64,000 bases of DNA from Segetibacter sp. GTDB taxonomy: Bacteria; Bacteroidota; Bacteroidia; Chitinophagales; Chitinophagaceae. A program made the translations under genes and the position numbers. The stretch's first letter is position 1; the number at the start of each line of letters is the position of its first letter. Location: assembly GCA_028288485.1 (NCBI GenBank), contig JAQBNO010000179.1, positions 38,949 to 102,948 of the forward strand. Direction: 5' to 3'. The notes below the pieces were generated by a model that saw nothing but the letters and a program-made list of their open reading frames with translations, made no database searches and was not told the origin of the DNA. Below, one piece after another: positions 1-7,705 of this stretch.

Positions 1-120
1 CATTATAACCATGGTGAAAGAAAAAAGGATGATGTTCCTGATCTTACAAATAATATGTTGATCGATTATTCGATTTTTGGGTTTGAAGAGAGCAGTGTAC
101 AGGTGGTGTCGGGTAATTAA
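1..120 (+). CDS. 3' end of an unidentified gene (partial)
   Basis: The frame starting at base 1 is open for 39 codons and ends in TAA at 118-120. The piece is hydrophilic and acidic, with no recognisable motif, so no function is proposed. Immediately after the stop comes a hairpin followed by a T-run, which is what one expects after a real gene, and this is the main reason to believe the frame. The start lies outside the window. Confidence 0.55.
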   Translation, partial: HYNHGERKKDDVPDLTNNMLIDYSIFGFEESSVQVVSGN

Positions 121-121
121 T

Positions 122-177
122 TGCGGAAGGGGATGGTGAATGGGCCGTGCTCCTTCCGCAGGCAGCTTTTTTGGAGT
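122..177 (+). terminator. Intrinsic terminator after the partial gene
   Basis: TGCGGAAGG at 122-130 pairs with CCTTCCGCA at 152-160. The hairpin is followed by GGCAGC and a run of six T. The loop is about 21 nt, longer than usual. It lies directly behind the stop codon at 120. Confidence 0.6.
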
Positions 178-209
178 CGTAGCCTTTTATATTGGCTTTA
201 CAACTTATT

Positions 210-257
210 CAACATCGTTGTCCGAATGGCTCCCTTGATGATATCACTTACTTGTAC
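210..257 (+). repeat. Dispersed repeat, sub-type 1, interrupted copy
   Basis: The left half CAACATCGTTGT (210-221) and the right half TCACTTACTTGTAC (244-257) of the dispersed repeat are both present, but separated by 22 extra bases. The right half has one change from consensus. It lies in the 243-nt gap between the partial gene and xerD, where I see nothing else. Confidence 0.45.
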
Positions 258-363
258 GTTTAGTAAATCTATTCGACTTTTTAAATGAACCAAATTGAAG
301 CGCAACATTCAATTTTCATTACTGAACAAATTCACCCGCAGAGATAAAAATTGCTTAAGCAGG

Positions 364-1272
364 CTAATGCGTTCCTTTAAATGCAGGATGAAATTGTTGT
401 AGCGTGCTCCTTAGAAAATCACGGTCTAAATGTGTATAAATTTCAGTGGTGGTGATGCTTTCGTGGCCCAGCATTTCCTGCACTGCCCGCAGGTCGGCGC
501 CCCCTTCGACAAGATGTGTTGCAAATGAATGCCGGAACGTATGGGGGAAAATATTCTTAGTGATTGATGCTTTTTTAGCCAGGTCTTTTATGATATAAAA
601 TATCATAACTCTTGATAATTGCCCGCCTCGTTTGTTTACAAACAAAATGTCTTCAGAACCTTTTTTTATGGGTACATGTACCCTGATATTATCCTTATAC
701 AGTTTGATGTATTTAATCGCATCTGTACCAATAGGTACCAGTCTTTCTTTGTTGCCTTTTCCTATAACCCTTATAAAACCTACATCAAGATAAAGGCAAC
801 TGATTTGAAGGTTCACCACTTCGGTTACACGCAACCCGCAACTGTACATTGTTTCCAGAATTGCTTTGTTACGGCCTCCCTCCGGTTTGCTTTGGTCTAT
901 TTTTGAAATGATGGTTTCGATTTCTTCAAAGCTTAATACATCGGGCAGGGTTCTCTTTAGTTTCGGCGCTTCAAGCAGCGATGTAGGATCTGTTGTTACA
1001 ATATTTTCTATAAGGCAGTATTTATAAAAACCTTTTATGCCTGAAATTGTTCTTGCCTGTGAAGCTGCAGTCATTCCAAGTTCGCTCACCCATTTTATAA
1101 ATTGCTGCAAGGTTTTTAAATCAATTTCTGCAGGGCTCTTTTTTTCGCCTGATGTTAATAGAAATGCAGTGAGCTTTTCCAGGTCACGAAGGTATGCTTC
1201 GACTGAATTATCACTCAGCGATTTTTCAAGTTGGAGGTACGCTTTGAATCCTTTTTTATATGAATCCCACAT
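364..1272 (-). CDS. xerD: Tyrosine recombinase XerD-like
   Basis: Site-specific tyrosine recombinase of the XerC/XerD family, which resolves chromosome dimers at dif sites during division. The 302 residues match the family's usual length. An N-terminal SAM-like DNA-binding domain spans about residues 5-90 and the catalytic domain about 108-290. All six catalytic positions are visible: R148 (in SCGLR), K172 (in GKGNKER), H244 and R247 (in HTFRH), H270 (in LGHES) and the nucleophile Y279 (in IYTHLD). The gene is alone on its strand. I see no dif-like site or integrated element next to it, so a housekeeping role is more likely than a phage integrase; XerC versus XerD cannot be settled by eye. 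Confidence 0.9.
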   Translation of the reverse strand: MWDSYKKGFKAYLQLEKSLSDNSVEAYLRDLEKLTAFLLTSGEKKSPAEIDLKTLQQFIKWVSELGMTAASQARTISGIKGFYKYCLIENIVTTDPTSLLEAPKLKRTLPDVLSFEEIETIISKIDQSKPEGGRNKAILETMYSCGLRVTEVVNLQISCLYLDVGFIRVIGKGNKERLVPIGTDAIKYIKLYKDNIRVHVPIKKGSEDILFVNKRGGQLSRVMIFYIIKDLAKKASITKNIFPHTFRHSFATHLVEGGADLRAVQEMLGHESITTTEIYTHLDRDFLRSTLQQFHPAFKGTH

Positions 1273-1640
1273 TGGTCATTTATTTATAGCCGATATTTTA
1301 ACGTGCAAATTGCAGGTGTAAAGATGAGGGTAAGAATTTCAACCCCGTGCAATTTCTATTTGTAGCGGAGATGATATTTTGGTGTTATTCAATTTCCTAT
1401 AAAAAATGCCGCATAGAGATATAAAAGTAGAAGTGAGTGACACAACGATGTTGAACAGAGATAATCAGTTCGTCCCCAAAATGCCATTATTATTTTCCAC
1501 TTATAGCAAGACTGAGAACACAATAACAGCAATATCAACAAGATATAGTTTATAGGAAAAAAGGTATTATCTTGATGCTGAAAGAAAATTTGAGCAACTT
1601 TCTTCTTTAATACTTATTTATCAGGTATAACTTTTAGCCA
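1273..1640. other. Intergenic region with one dispersed repeat copy
   Basis: A 368-nt gap between the divergent xerD and the lipoprotein gene. It holds one sub-type 1 repeat copy at 1428-1453. I see no convincing promoter consensus, RNA gene or remnant reading frame. Confidence 0.5.
1428..1453 (-). repeat. Dispersed repeat, sub-type 1
   Basis: Reads GTAGAAGTGAGTGACAC then AACGATGTTG on the plus strand. This is the reverse complement of the sub-type 1 consensus with one change (C to G in GTACAAG). Confidence 0.75.
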
Positions 1641-2264
1641 ATGATGGTAAAAAACAAACCGCTGCTTGGAGTATTCTTTCCAAAAATCATCCTTTTTTTT
1701 TCCATTTTGTTTTATTCATGTTTACCTAAGCCGGTCATTAATTCATTTACCGTTACGCCACTCACCATTACTGCGGAAGATACGGTAAAAGTGAATTGGG
1801 ATGTAAAGGGGAAACCGACCTTACTCGTTCATCAAAAAGTAGCAGCAGATTCAGGTGTTAAATACCTGGAGCTGACCCTGGTGGTTGAAAAAGGAGCAAA
1901 GGAAGTAAACAGGCCAGTGCAGGTAACTGTTGTTCCTACTAATTCTACCACTCAAATCATATTCAGCACCGACCTAAAGGGCGATACCCTCATTGCTGCC
2001 GACGACAAAAACCCCGACAAGTGGGGAAACCGGCTCGAAATACTCTCTGTTTCATCAGCGTCGGCCAGACAATTAATTGTATGGCACGCAAACAAAACTG
2101 CAGTACTAGATAAAGCTGGAACTCTATCCACTGCATTTGAGGGAACACCTGTTGAAGGCCGCTGGGTCTTCAAATCACAGCTTACTGCAGATGAAAAGAA
2201 AGGAACCGTTACACCACCAGCGACACTGGAAATAAACGCTACGATAAGATATAAAAGAAGATAA
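1641..2264 (+). CDS. Secreted lipoprotein of unknown function
   Basis: A 207-residue protein with a long hydrophobic N-terminal segment (about residues 8-27) ending in LFYSC, a lipobox-like site with Cys near residue 27, so it is probably a lipoprotein. The segment after the Cys (VINSFTVTPLTITAEDTVKV) resembles an Ig-like/CARDB-type beta-sandwich start. The rest is beta-rich with no catalytic motif. It ends three bases before the start of the phosphoesterase gene, so the two are almost surely co-transcribed and may act together at the cell surface. ATG at 1641 and the next-but-one codon (1644) are both possible starts. Function is unknown. Confidence 0.7.
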   Translation: MMVKNKPLLGVFFPKIILFFSILFYSCLPKPVINSFTVTPLTITAEDTVKVNWDVKGKPTLLVHQKVAADSGVKYLELTLVVEKGAKEVNRPVQVTVVPTNSTTQIIFSTDLKGDTLIAADDKNPDKWGNRLEILSVSSASARQLIVWHANKTAVLDKAGTLSTAFEGTPVEGRWVFKSQLTADEKKGTVTPPATLEINATIRYKRR

Positions 2265-2267
2265 ATA

Positions 2268-3644
2268 ATGGCTAACATACTTAATAAGGTAAAGACAGTG
2301 GTTTTAGTGATGTTTGAAAACCGCTCATTCGATCATATGCTTGGTCATTTAAGTTTTGAAAATATAAACGCTGAGATTGACGGCTTAAAAGCTCCCTTAA
2401 ATCAAAAGCAATATTATAACCTTTATAAGGGCGACAGCTATTCGCCTTACCAGATCGGCCACGACCTTACCTTGCCATTTGATTTGCCGCATGAATACAA
2501 CGATATAGCAGCGCAAATGGCTTTATCAAATGTTACAAAGAATTTCACCATGTCGGGATTTGTAAAATCCTTTGCAGAGAAAACTGGTACCGTGCCTAAT
2601 CCACAGGCACTGCCGATGGGCTTTTTTAATTCTGCCCAGGTACCTATCACCAGTTTCCTGGCTCGTACCTTTTGTACCTGCGACCGTTTTTTTGCAACAC
2701 TTCCAACCAGTACGCAGCCTAACAGGACAATAGCTTTTTATGGGCACTCCAATATTATCGATACGAAAACGCGGATAAATCATCTGACCAACAGTATTTT
2801 TGACTGGTTAACCAGGAACAATGTTCGCTGGCGGGTTTATCACGATGGATTATCGTTCTTCGCTTTATATTCGAAGCTGTGGAAATATGTGCTGGGCAAC
2901 AAGTTCAGGGACTATGAGTTCCTGTCCAGGGATATTCAAAGAGAGCCATTCGAAACGGCTCCGGAGGTTATAATAGTTGAACCTTCTTACCAGGATGCGC
3001 CACATGTCGGCTCTGATCGTCCAAACGATAATCATGCTCCCCTGGCAATAGGTTGGGGAGAGGAATTCCTGCGACGCACGTATGAAGCTGTAACGTCGAA
3101 TGGAAGAAAGTGGGAAAATACGGTGATGATAGTGTACTACGACGAACATGGAGGCTTTTATGATCATGTACCACCGCCGTTTATAAAATATAAAGTGATG
3201 GCCGCTGAGCCGTATCAATTCGAAAGCCTGGGACCTAGAATTCCTGCTATCATTGTTTCTCCGCTGGTTAAACGCGGTTCTGTTTCCCACTCAATATTCG
3301 ACCACACGTCCGTGCTGCAATTCCTTGCCGAAAAATTTACCCCTGGCAAGCCTTATTCCGCGTCGGTGAACGAGCGTAAGACCCAGGGTATTGCAAGCGT
3401 CAGCACGGTTCTTGTCGATCAACCTGCAACAGTGGCTCCTGCGCCTCCATCTGCACCCATAGTTGTTCAAACAGCATTAGGACGAACTATCGAAAGCGGC
3501 CCCGACTCCGAAATGGGTAATTCATTTGAGTACGCTGCTAAAGAAATGATGAAAAATAAGCCTGTTGAAACAGGTAAAAAATACCCGGAACTTTTTCAGT
3601 GGAAGAACGCGGTTGATAACGCGAGGAGTACGGGAGCCAGGTAA
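2268..3644 (+). CDS. Phosphoesterase family protein (phospholipase C / acid phosphatase type)
   Basis: A 458-residue member of the phosphoesterase family that includes non-haemolytic phospholipase C and AcpA-type acid phosphatases, in the alkaline-phosphatase superfamily. The N-terminal metal site ENRSFDHMLG is at about residues 17-26. The second signature YDEHGGFYDHVPPP is at about 290-303, followed by GPRIPAIIVSP and SIFDHTSVLQFL. The reaction is hydrolysis of a phosphate ester, but the substrate (phospholipid, nucleotide or inositol phosphate) cannot be read from sequence. I see no signal peptide, which is unusual because most relatives are exported; the upstream lipoprotein makes an envelope role attractive but unproven. 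Its start is 3 nt after the lipoprotein stop. Confidence 0.85.
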   Translation: MANILNKVKTVVLVMFENRSFDHMLGHLSFENINAEIDGLKAPLNQKQYYNLYKGDSYSPYQIGHDLTLPFDLPHEYNDIAAQMALSNVTKNFTMSGFVKSFAEKTGTVPNPQALPMGFFNSAQVPITSFLARTFCTCDRFFATLPTSTQPNRTIAFYGHSNIIDTKTRINHLTNSIFDWLTRNNVRWRVYHDGLSFFALYSKLWKYVLGNKFRDYEFLSRDIQREPFETAPEVIIVEPSYQDAPHVGSDRPNDNHAPLAIGWGEEFLRRTYEAVTSNGRKWENTVMIVYYDEHGGFYDHVPPPFIKYKVMAAEPYQFESLGPRIPAIIVSPLVKRGSVSHSIFDHTSVLQFLAEKFTPGKPYSASVNERKTQGIASVSTVLVDQPATVAPAPPSAPIVVQTALGRTIESGPDSEMGNSFEYAAKEMMKNKPVETGKKYPELFQWKNAVDNARSTGAR

Positions 3645-3820
3645 GAAAAGGTGAAAGGTTTTGGTACTTAGCATCGTGTTGCCTGCAAGAAGTGTTGTGT
3701 CACAATCATTATAATTGGCAGAAAAGACGTAGGCCCTAATTTCTTCCTTATTTTTCCGCTTCAAACTGTTTCGCTGATGCTACCACATCATTTCCCCTTC
3801 ATGCAACCGTATTACACATT

Positions 3821-3838
3821 ATCACCCATTTATGTGAT
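3821..3838 (+). promoter_or_regulatory. Palindromic operator candidate, small-protein cassette 1
   Basis: ATCAC (3821-3825) and GTGAT (3834-3838) are inverted with an 8-base spacer. The right arm overlaps the -33 TTG of the promoter. The same arms, with the same spacing and the same offset from the promoter, occur at 4219-4236 in front of the second cassette. Position suggests a repressor or activator site; the protein that binds it is unknown. Confidence 0.55.
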
Positions 3839-3868
3839 TGTAAAAGGCTTATTGCTGAAGTAAGTTTG
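3838..3868 (+). promoter_or_regulatory. Bacteroidota-type promoter of small-protein gene 1
   Basis: TTG at 3838-3840, exactly 20 bases, then TAAGTTTG at 3861-3868. This fits the Bacteroidota sigma-ABfr consensus (-33 TTG, -7 TAnnTTTG). It ends 18 bases upstream of the ATG at 3887, giving a very short 5' leader. Confidence 0.75.
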
Positions 3869-3886
3869 TAATATCAAAACAACAGT

Positions 3887-4075
3887 ATGAAACTTTTTCT
3901 CACAACTACTCTTCATTATGTTTTGTTTGGCCTGTCACTTTTACTGTTTCCTGCAAAAATTAATCAAATTATGGAGCGGTTACAGGAATTGAAAACAGAA
4001 AAAACTACCAGGGCTCCACAAGAAACAGAAAAACCTGCAGAAATTCTTCACAGTGAAATATTGTTTCGGTACTAA
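3887..4075 (+). CDS. 62-residue single-pass membrane protein, copy 1 of tandem pair
   Basis: A small protein starting MKLFLTTTLHYVLF. A hydrophobic segment at about residues 4-24 looks like one transmembrane helix or an uncleaved signal. A charged Glu/Lys-rich middle follows, then the C-terminus EILHSEILFRY. It is unlike any family I recognise. A second gene of exactly the same length, with the same C-terminal 11 residues, lies 210 bp downstream, and each has its own near-identical promoter, palindrome and terminator. This shared architecture is strong evidence that the ORF is real despite its size. The conserved tail is probably the functional or recognition part; an antimicrobial, regulatory or stress peptide is possible but unsupported. 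Confidence 0.75.
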   Translation: MKLFLTTTLHYVLFGLSLLLFPAKINQIMERLQELKTEKTTRAPQETEKPAEILHSEILFRY

Positions 4076-4099
4076 TCATACTGAACTTCATTATAAATA

Positions 4100-4128
4100 A
4101 AACCGGCCTGAAAAATACAGGCCGGTTT
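4100..4128 (+). terminator. Intrinsic terminator of small-protein gene 1
   Basis: AACCGGCCTG pairs with CAGGCCGGTT around a short A-rich loop and is followed by TT. It is nearly identical to the terminator at 4500-4529 behind the second copy. Confidence 0.85.
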
Positions 4129-4218
4129 TCATTTAAATAACCTCCGTTCTATTGTCTTCGATTTAAAGATTACTGCAACATCATGTTTTTAGTAACTATT
4201 TTATTTTTTTTATATATA

Positions 4219-4236
4219 ATCACACTTTTATGTGAT
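4219..4236 (+). promoter_or_regulatory. Palindromic operator candidate, small-protein cassette 2
   Basis: ATCAC (4219-4223) and GTGAT (4232-4236) with an 8-base spacer, overlapping the -33 element. The arms, spacer length and offset match those at 3821-3838. The spacer bases differ more than the arms, which argues that the arms are the selected part. Confidence 0.55.
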
Positions 4237-4266
4237 TGTTCTCGGCTCATGAAAGAAGTAAGTTTG
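4236..4266 (+). promoter_or_regulatory. Bacteroidota-type promoter of small-protein gene 2
   Basis: TTG at 4236-4238, 20 bases, TAAGTTTG at 4259-4266, ending 19 bases before the ATG at 4286. The geometry is the same as for cassette 1. Confidence 0.75.
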
Positions 4267-4285
4267 TATCATCAACATAAAGATT

Positions 4286-4474
4286 ATGAAACTCAGCATT
4301 ACATCAACTTTCCACTACATTGTATTTGCCCTGGTGCTTTTATTCGCGCCTGCAAATATGGTGACTGTATGTAGCAAACTTGCTGAAGTAAAATCAGAAA
4401 TAAATGAGCAAGTACCAATAGCTAAGGAAAATACGAATGAGATCCTTCATAGTGAAATCTTGTTTCGGTATTAA
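4286..4474 (+). CDS. 62-residue single-pass membrane protein, copy 2 of tandem pair
   Basis: Paralogue of the 3887-4075 gene with identical length. It starts MKLSITSTFHYIVFALVLLF, one hydrophobic helix at about residues 5-24, and ends in NEILHSEILFRY. The two proteins agree in the N-terminal pattern MKL-T-T-HY and in the last 11 residues, while the middle has diverged, including an extra Cys in this copy. DNA identity extends into the promoter and terminator, so the whole transcription unit was duplicated. It is expected in the inner membrane with a charged tail; which side the tail faces is unclear. No known family recognised. Confidence 0.75.
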   Translation: MKLSITSTFHYIVFALVLLFAPANMVTVCSKLAEVKSEINEQVPIAKENTNEILHSEILFRY

Positions 4475-4499
4475 TATTGCGGAACTCCATGATAAGTAT

Positions 4500-4529
4500 G
4501 ACCGGCATGAGAAATCAGGCCGGTTTTTT
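4500..4529 (+). terminator. Intrinsic terminator of small-protein gene 2
   Basis: ACCGGCATGA pairs with TCAGGCCGGT (one mismatch) around GAAA and is followed by six T. Same design as the terminator at 4100-4128. Confidence 0.85.
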
Positions 4530-4752
4530 CATTTTATAGCTTGAAATGCTGCATCGAACTTACCTTTTTGTGAGTTGTCCTGCTTTTGTTAACCTCTATA
4601 ACATTTTCTTTACAGGTTAGTTTGCCTTTTCTAACACGTTCATATACAACCAGATACATAATTACCTTCTCTGTTCGTCTCCTGTTTTATCGGAATTGGC
4701 ATAATTTCTGTTTTCGCGAGTTTGAATTCTTAACAATAAAAAGTTACACAGT

Positions 4753-5622
4753 ATGAAAAGATTCGAAAAAGGACTAATGACGGTATCAGCACTACTTTTA
4801 AGCGGTGCGATATATGCCCAGGTAGGATTAGGCGTAACAGGTAAGGCCCAGGGACAAGTAAATGCAAATGCGGCGACGAAAGCAGCAGCAGCAACTCAAC
4901 AGGCAGCAGCGAAAGCAGCAGCAGCAACAGCAAATGCAGCTCAAAGAACTGCTTCGGCTTCTCAAAATGCGGTGAACAAAACTACTTCAGTTACTACAGG
5001 TGTCGCCACTAAGGCAGCTACAAATGCTGCAGCAAGCAAGAGTGCAAATGCTGCTATTAGAAGCAATAGTGCTGTAAATGCAACACAACCAGCAACAAAT
5101 GTTGCTGCTTCTAACAATGCAAACATACAGGTAGGAGTGTCAACAAATGGTGTTACAGGTGCAGCAACTGGTGCTGCTACACACGTTCAAAACAGTACCC
5201 AGCAAACAGGTGCTGCTGTTAAAGAACAGGCAAGAACAAATGGTTCATTAAAGGCAAACGCAAACGCAAACCAAAATGCGGCGGCAAATGCTAATGAAAA
5301 CAGTGTTTTAAATGGTTCTGTTAACTCAGGTGCTCAGGTTAGTACAAATGCAGATGAACAAATTAAAAAAGGTGCTGCCCGGGCTAAAGAACAGGCGCAA
5401 CACACAACCGATCAAACCAGGCAAACTGCCGAGAAGGCAAGAGTGAATGGTTCTGTAAATGCGAATGCCAATGCAAGTAGCACAGCTAACGGTAATGCTA
5501 ACGATAATAGCGTTTTAAGCTCTGGTTCAACCTCTGAAAACGTGAGCGTGAAGAAGAACGGGAAAACGGTGCATTCCAAAGGAACAAGTACTACAAAAAG
5601 TTCAACTAAGGTTAAGAACTAA
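4753..5622 (+). CDS. Secreted Ala/Asn/Lys-rich repeat protein
   Basis: A 289-residue protein with a clear signal peptide (about residues 1-23, ending IYAQ). The mature part is built almost entirely of Ala, Asn, Thr, Ser, Gln and Lys. An Ala-rich helix-like stretch (about 35-115) gives way to two copies of a roughly 40-residue module that begin ARTNGS / ARVNGS and contain NANENSVL / NANDNSVL, joined by a Lys/Glu/Gln-rich linker. Such composition is typical of extended or coiled, LEA-like or matrix-like secreted proteins. It is followed 60 nt later by a barrel-like protein gene, so the pair may form a surface structure. No enzymatic motif is present and the function is unknown. Confidence 0.75.
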   Translation: MKRFEKGLMTVSALLLSGAIYAQVGLGVTGKAQGQVNANAATKAAAATQQAAAKAAAATANAAQRTASASQNAVNKTTSVTTGVATKAATNAAASKSANAAIRSNSAVNATQPATNVAASNNANIQVGVSTNGVTGAATGAATHVQNSTQQTGAAVKEQARTNGSLKANANANQNAAANANENSVLNGSVNSGAQVSTNADEQIKKGAARAKEQAQHTTDQTRQTAEKARVNGSVNANANASSTANGNANDNSVLSSGSTSENVSVKKNGKTVHSKGTSTTKSSTKVKN

Positions 5623-5682
5623 TAATTGTTCGATAAGTAAGTGCTGAAACATCTTGAAAGAATCAAAAAAGGAGTATTGAAA

Positions 5683-6528
5683 ATGAAAATCAGCCGGGTA
5701 ATAATATTGATTTGCACAGTGCTGGCTTTGCCATTTGTCAGCAGGTCGCAGAATGATACCAGCATCCCTCGTAAAAATGTTTTTTCTGCCGGTATAAACT
5801 ACCAATCAAAACTTCATTATTTTGGTCGCACCGACAGTTTGAGGAGTAGCGGTTTGTTTCCGACAATTGGTTTTGAGCTCAAGCAAGGTTTTTATGTAAA
5901 CTCAAATTTTGTTTTAGTACATAATCCTGCTTCTTCATTAGCCTATAATGGAACTATTATTGAAGGCGGATATAAGTTTCCTCAGTCCCGAAATTTTTCA
6001 GGCAATATTTTTTATAGCCAGTTTTTGTATAAGAATAACAGTGAATTAGTGCAGTCTGCACTTAAATCGCAAACCGGCATGAACCTGGTCTATAATAATA
6101 AAATTGTTAACGTAAATGTTGGAGGCGATGCGAAGTTTAGCGACAGAACCGACTTTGGAGCGACTGCTGGTTTAGATCACTTGTTCCTGCATCTTATTCC
6201 AAATACTAAATATGCTATTGCCATCAACCCTTCGGCATATGCTTATGCAGGTACTCAAAATTTTACGAATACCTATTATAAAAAACAGAATATTCTTGGC
6301 TTGCCAATAGGGAACCAGCGGCCGGTAACAGAAAGCTCGACAAAGTTTAGTATTCTCGCTTATGAATTTTCTGCTCCGATCGTTTTTGTAGCCGGTAAGT
6401 TCAATGCATCATTTACTCCATCGTATGTGATGCCGCAGAGCCTGGTAAAAGTACCTGACAGGCCGGACCTCACAGAAAACGGTAAAAATATGTTCTATGT
6501 TACCGCAGGTATTGGTGTTCGGTTATAA
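5683..6528 (+). CDS. Secreted outer-membrane barrel-like protein
   Basis: I choose the ATG at 5683, giving 281 residues, over the GTG at 5641. The ATG has AAGGAG about 10 bases upstream and begins a proper signal peptide (MKISRVIILICTVLALPFVS, cleavage near SRSQ). The rest alternates hydrophobic and polar residues in short strands rich in Tyr, Phe and Asn and ends in a strand finishing with an aromatic/hydrophobic pattern (YVTAGIGVRL), as in outer-membrane beta-barrels. No specific family is recognised. It lies just behind the Ala/Asn-rich protein gene and shares its terminator at 6551-6577, so co-transcription is likely; a transporter or anchor for that protein is only a guess. Confidence 0.7.
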   Translation: MKISRVIILICTVLALPFVSRSQNDTSIPRKNVFSAGINYQSKLHYFGRTDSLRSSGLFPTIGFELKQGFYVNSNFVLVHNPASSLAYNGTIIEGGYKFPQSRNFSGNIFYSQFLYKNNSELVQSALKSQTGMNLVYNNKIVNVNVGGDAKFSDRTDFGATAGLDHLFLHLIPNTKYAIAINPSAYAYAGTQNFTNTYYKKQNILGLPIGNQRPVTESSTKFSILAYEFSAPIVFVAGKFNASFTPSYVMPQSLVKVPDRPDLTENGKNMFYVTAGIGVRL

Positions 6529-6550
6529 TAAAATCCTCTCTATAATTATA

Positions 6551-6577
6551 AGGCCGGTCGAATGACCGGCTTTTTTT
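6551..6577 (+). terminator. Intrinsic terminator of the 4753-6528 gene pair
   Basis: GCCGGTC pairs with GACCGGC around GAAT, followed by seven T. It starts 22 nt after the stop codon of the barrel-like protein. Confidence 0.9.
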
Positions 6578-6643
6578 ATACAGTTAATTAATTGCAGGAG
6601 GAATTTTTATTGAGCCGGCTGCATTACTACTATTTATCTTTAC

Positions 6644-6662
6644 TTGCGTCGCACTCTTGTAC
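6644..6662 (+). repeat. Dispersed repeat, sub-type 2
   Basis: TTGCGTCGCACTCTTGTAC, an exact match to the right 19 bases of the sub-type 2 consensus. Confidence 0.75.
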
Positions 6663-6750
6663 TCTATATCGGGAATTACCCGGTACATACATAGTTTTTT
6701 TCGTACAGCTAACTTTCCAATAGAGGTGCCAAAATATAACTACCTGTGGT

Positions 6751-6810
6751 AATCAAAGTGTTTTATTCCTTCTAAGACCTCCGATCTGTTCGAAAATGAA
6801 CACTTTGATT
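6751..6810. repeat. 12-bp perfect inverted repeat
   Basis: AATCAAAGTGTT (6751-6762) is the exact reverse complement of AACACTTTGATT (6799-6810), with 36 bases between. There is no T-run, so it is not an obvious terminator. Confidence 0.6.
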
Positions 6811-6837
6811 TGAAACTGATACAAGTGCTCGAAGATT

Positions 6838-6929
6838 AAACGCAGGGAGCGCAAAGAAAACAGCAAAGAAGCGCAAAGCGGCTTGGCGCTACTTTGCGAA
6901 CCTTTCGCGCCCTTTGCGCAGAAACTTTC
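6838..6929. repeat. CGCAAAG-type imperfect palindrome, copy 1
   Basis: The left arm carries repeated GCGCAAAG and GCAAAGAA words; the right arm carries their complements (CTTTGCG, CCTTTGCGC). The whole can fold into a long imperfect hairpin. A related element is at 17313-17405. Confidence 0.55.
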
Positions 6930-6937
6930 AAAAATAT

Positions 6938-7705
6938 TTAATGACCCGCATAGTAATCATAACCTCTCTCGGCCCAAAAGTCGGCGGGCTTATCGTTACT
7001 AAAAAACATGGTCCCGATGCGTTTTAGGTGTTTGATACCATATTTCACCGGAATGATCAGCCTCAGCGGAAACCCCTGGTTTGCCGGCAAAGGCTTGCCA
7101 TTCATTTCATAACATAACAACGTTTGCGCATGCAGTGCACTGGGCATATCGATGCCCACATAATACTTTTTATCAGGCGTTTGCAGCCCGACGTACTTCA
7201 TTTTTGATTGCCCGTTTAAATGGTAGTATTGCATAAAGGTCTTTAAAGGAACCCCGGCCCAATGTGTTACCTGGTCCCAACCTTCGATGCATTTAAAATC
7301 GAACACAAGATCTTTCTTTGGCAACTTTTTTATATCGTTGATGGTAAGATGTAAAGTATCGCCTGATGAGCGAACAACATGAAGCCGCCACGTTTCTTCA
7401 TTCACGCTGTCGCGCAATCCATCCATTCCATTCACTCGTACCCGTTTTGCTGCGGCACTTACGGGATATTCTTTTACCAGTTTGTTAGCGTCAAACATTG
7501 CAGAAAAAAGCCTTTCATTTGCATTGAGCGTTTTTCGTAAAGGTTTTAATGCGCCACCTTCTTTTGGTTGCCTGTTCACCCATTTGAAAGTCGCCCACGC
7601 TCCCGCGAGGAATACTATAAAAAAAACAAAAGCAAAGAGTGTTTTTCTTCGTAATGTTTTATCAGAAACTGTTTGTTGAGGAAATGAAGAGGAGGGCTCA
7701 CTCAT
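6938..7705 (-). CDS. Membrane-anchored molybdopterin oxidoreductase, MsrP-like
   Basis: A 255-residue protein of the sulfite-oxidase/MsrP molybdopterin-binding fold. A hydrophobic anchor spans about residues 24-40, preceded by LRRKTLF, which could act as a twin-arginine-like signal. The catalytic domain follows (about 100-250). C139 in FKCIEGWD matches the cysteine that ligates molybdenum, and QGFPLRLIIPVKYG is the second conserved block. MsrP proteins reduce methionine sulfoxide in periplasmic proteins using electrons from a membrane haem protein. The adjoining cytochrome b gene overlaps by 4 nt and two MsrB genes follow upstream on the same strand, so a methionine-repair role fits; another sulfur or nitrogen oxide substrate cannot be excluded. 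It is shorter than E. coli MsrP. Confidence 0.8.
   Translation of the reverse strand: MSEPSSSFPQQTVSDKTLRRKTLFAFVFFIVFLAGAWATFKWVNRQPKEGGALKPLRKTLNANERLFSAMFDANKLVKEYPVSAAAKRVRVNGMDGLRDSVNEETWRLHVVRSSGDTLHLTINDIKKLPKKDLVFDFKCIEGWDQVTHWAGVPLKTFMQYYHLNGQSKMKYVGLQTPDKKYYVGIDMPSALHAQTLLCYEMNGKPLPANQGFPLRLIIPVKYGIKHLKRIGTMFFSNDKPADFWAERGYDYYAGH

Larger units (their letters stand above)
6529..6937. other. Intergenic region rich in repeats
   Basis: A 409-nt gap between convergent genes. It contains a terminator (6551-6577), a sub-type 2 dispersed repeat (6644-6662), a 12-bp perfect inverted repeat (6751-6810) and a CGCAAAG-rich imperfect palindrome (6838-6929). No gene is apparent. Confidence 0.6.

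Noticed and set aside
364..1272. XerD-like gene as integrase of a mobile element
   Set aside because: No tRNA, attachment-site duplication, phage or conjugation gene is near it, and its sequence fits the housekeeping Xer type.
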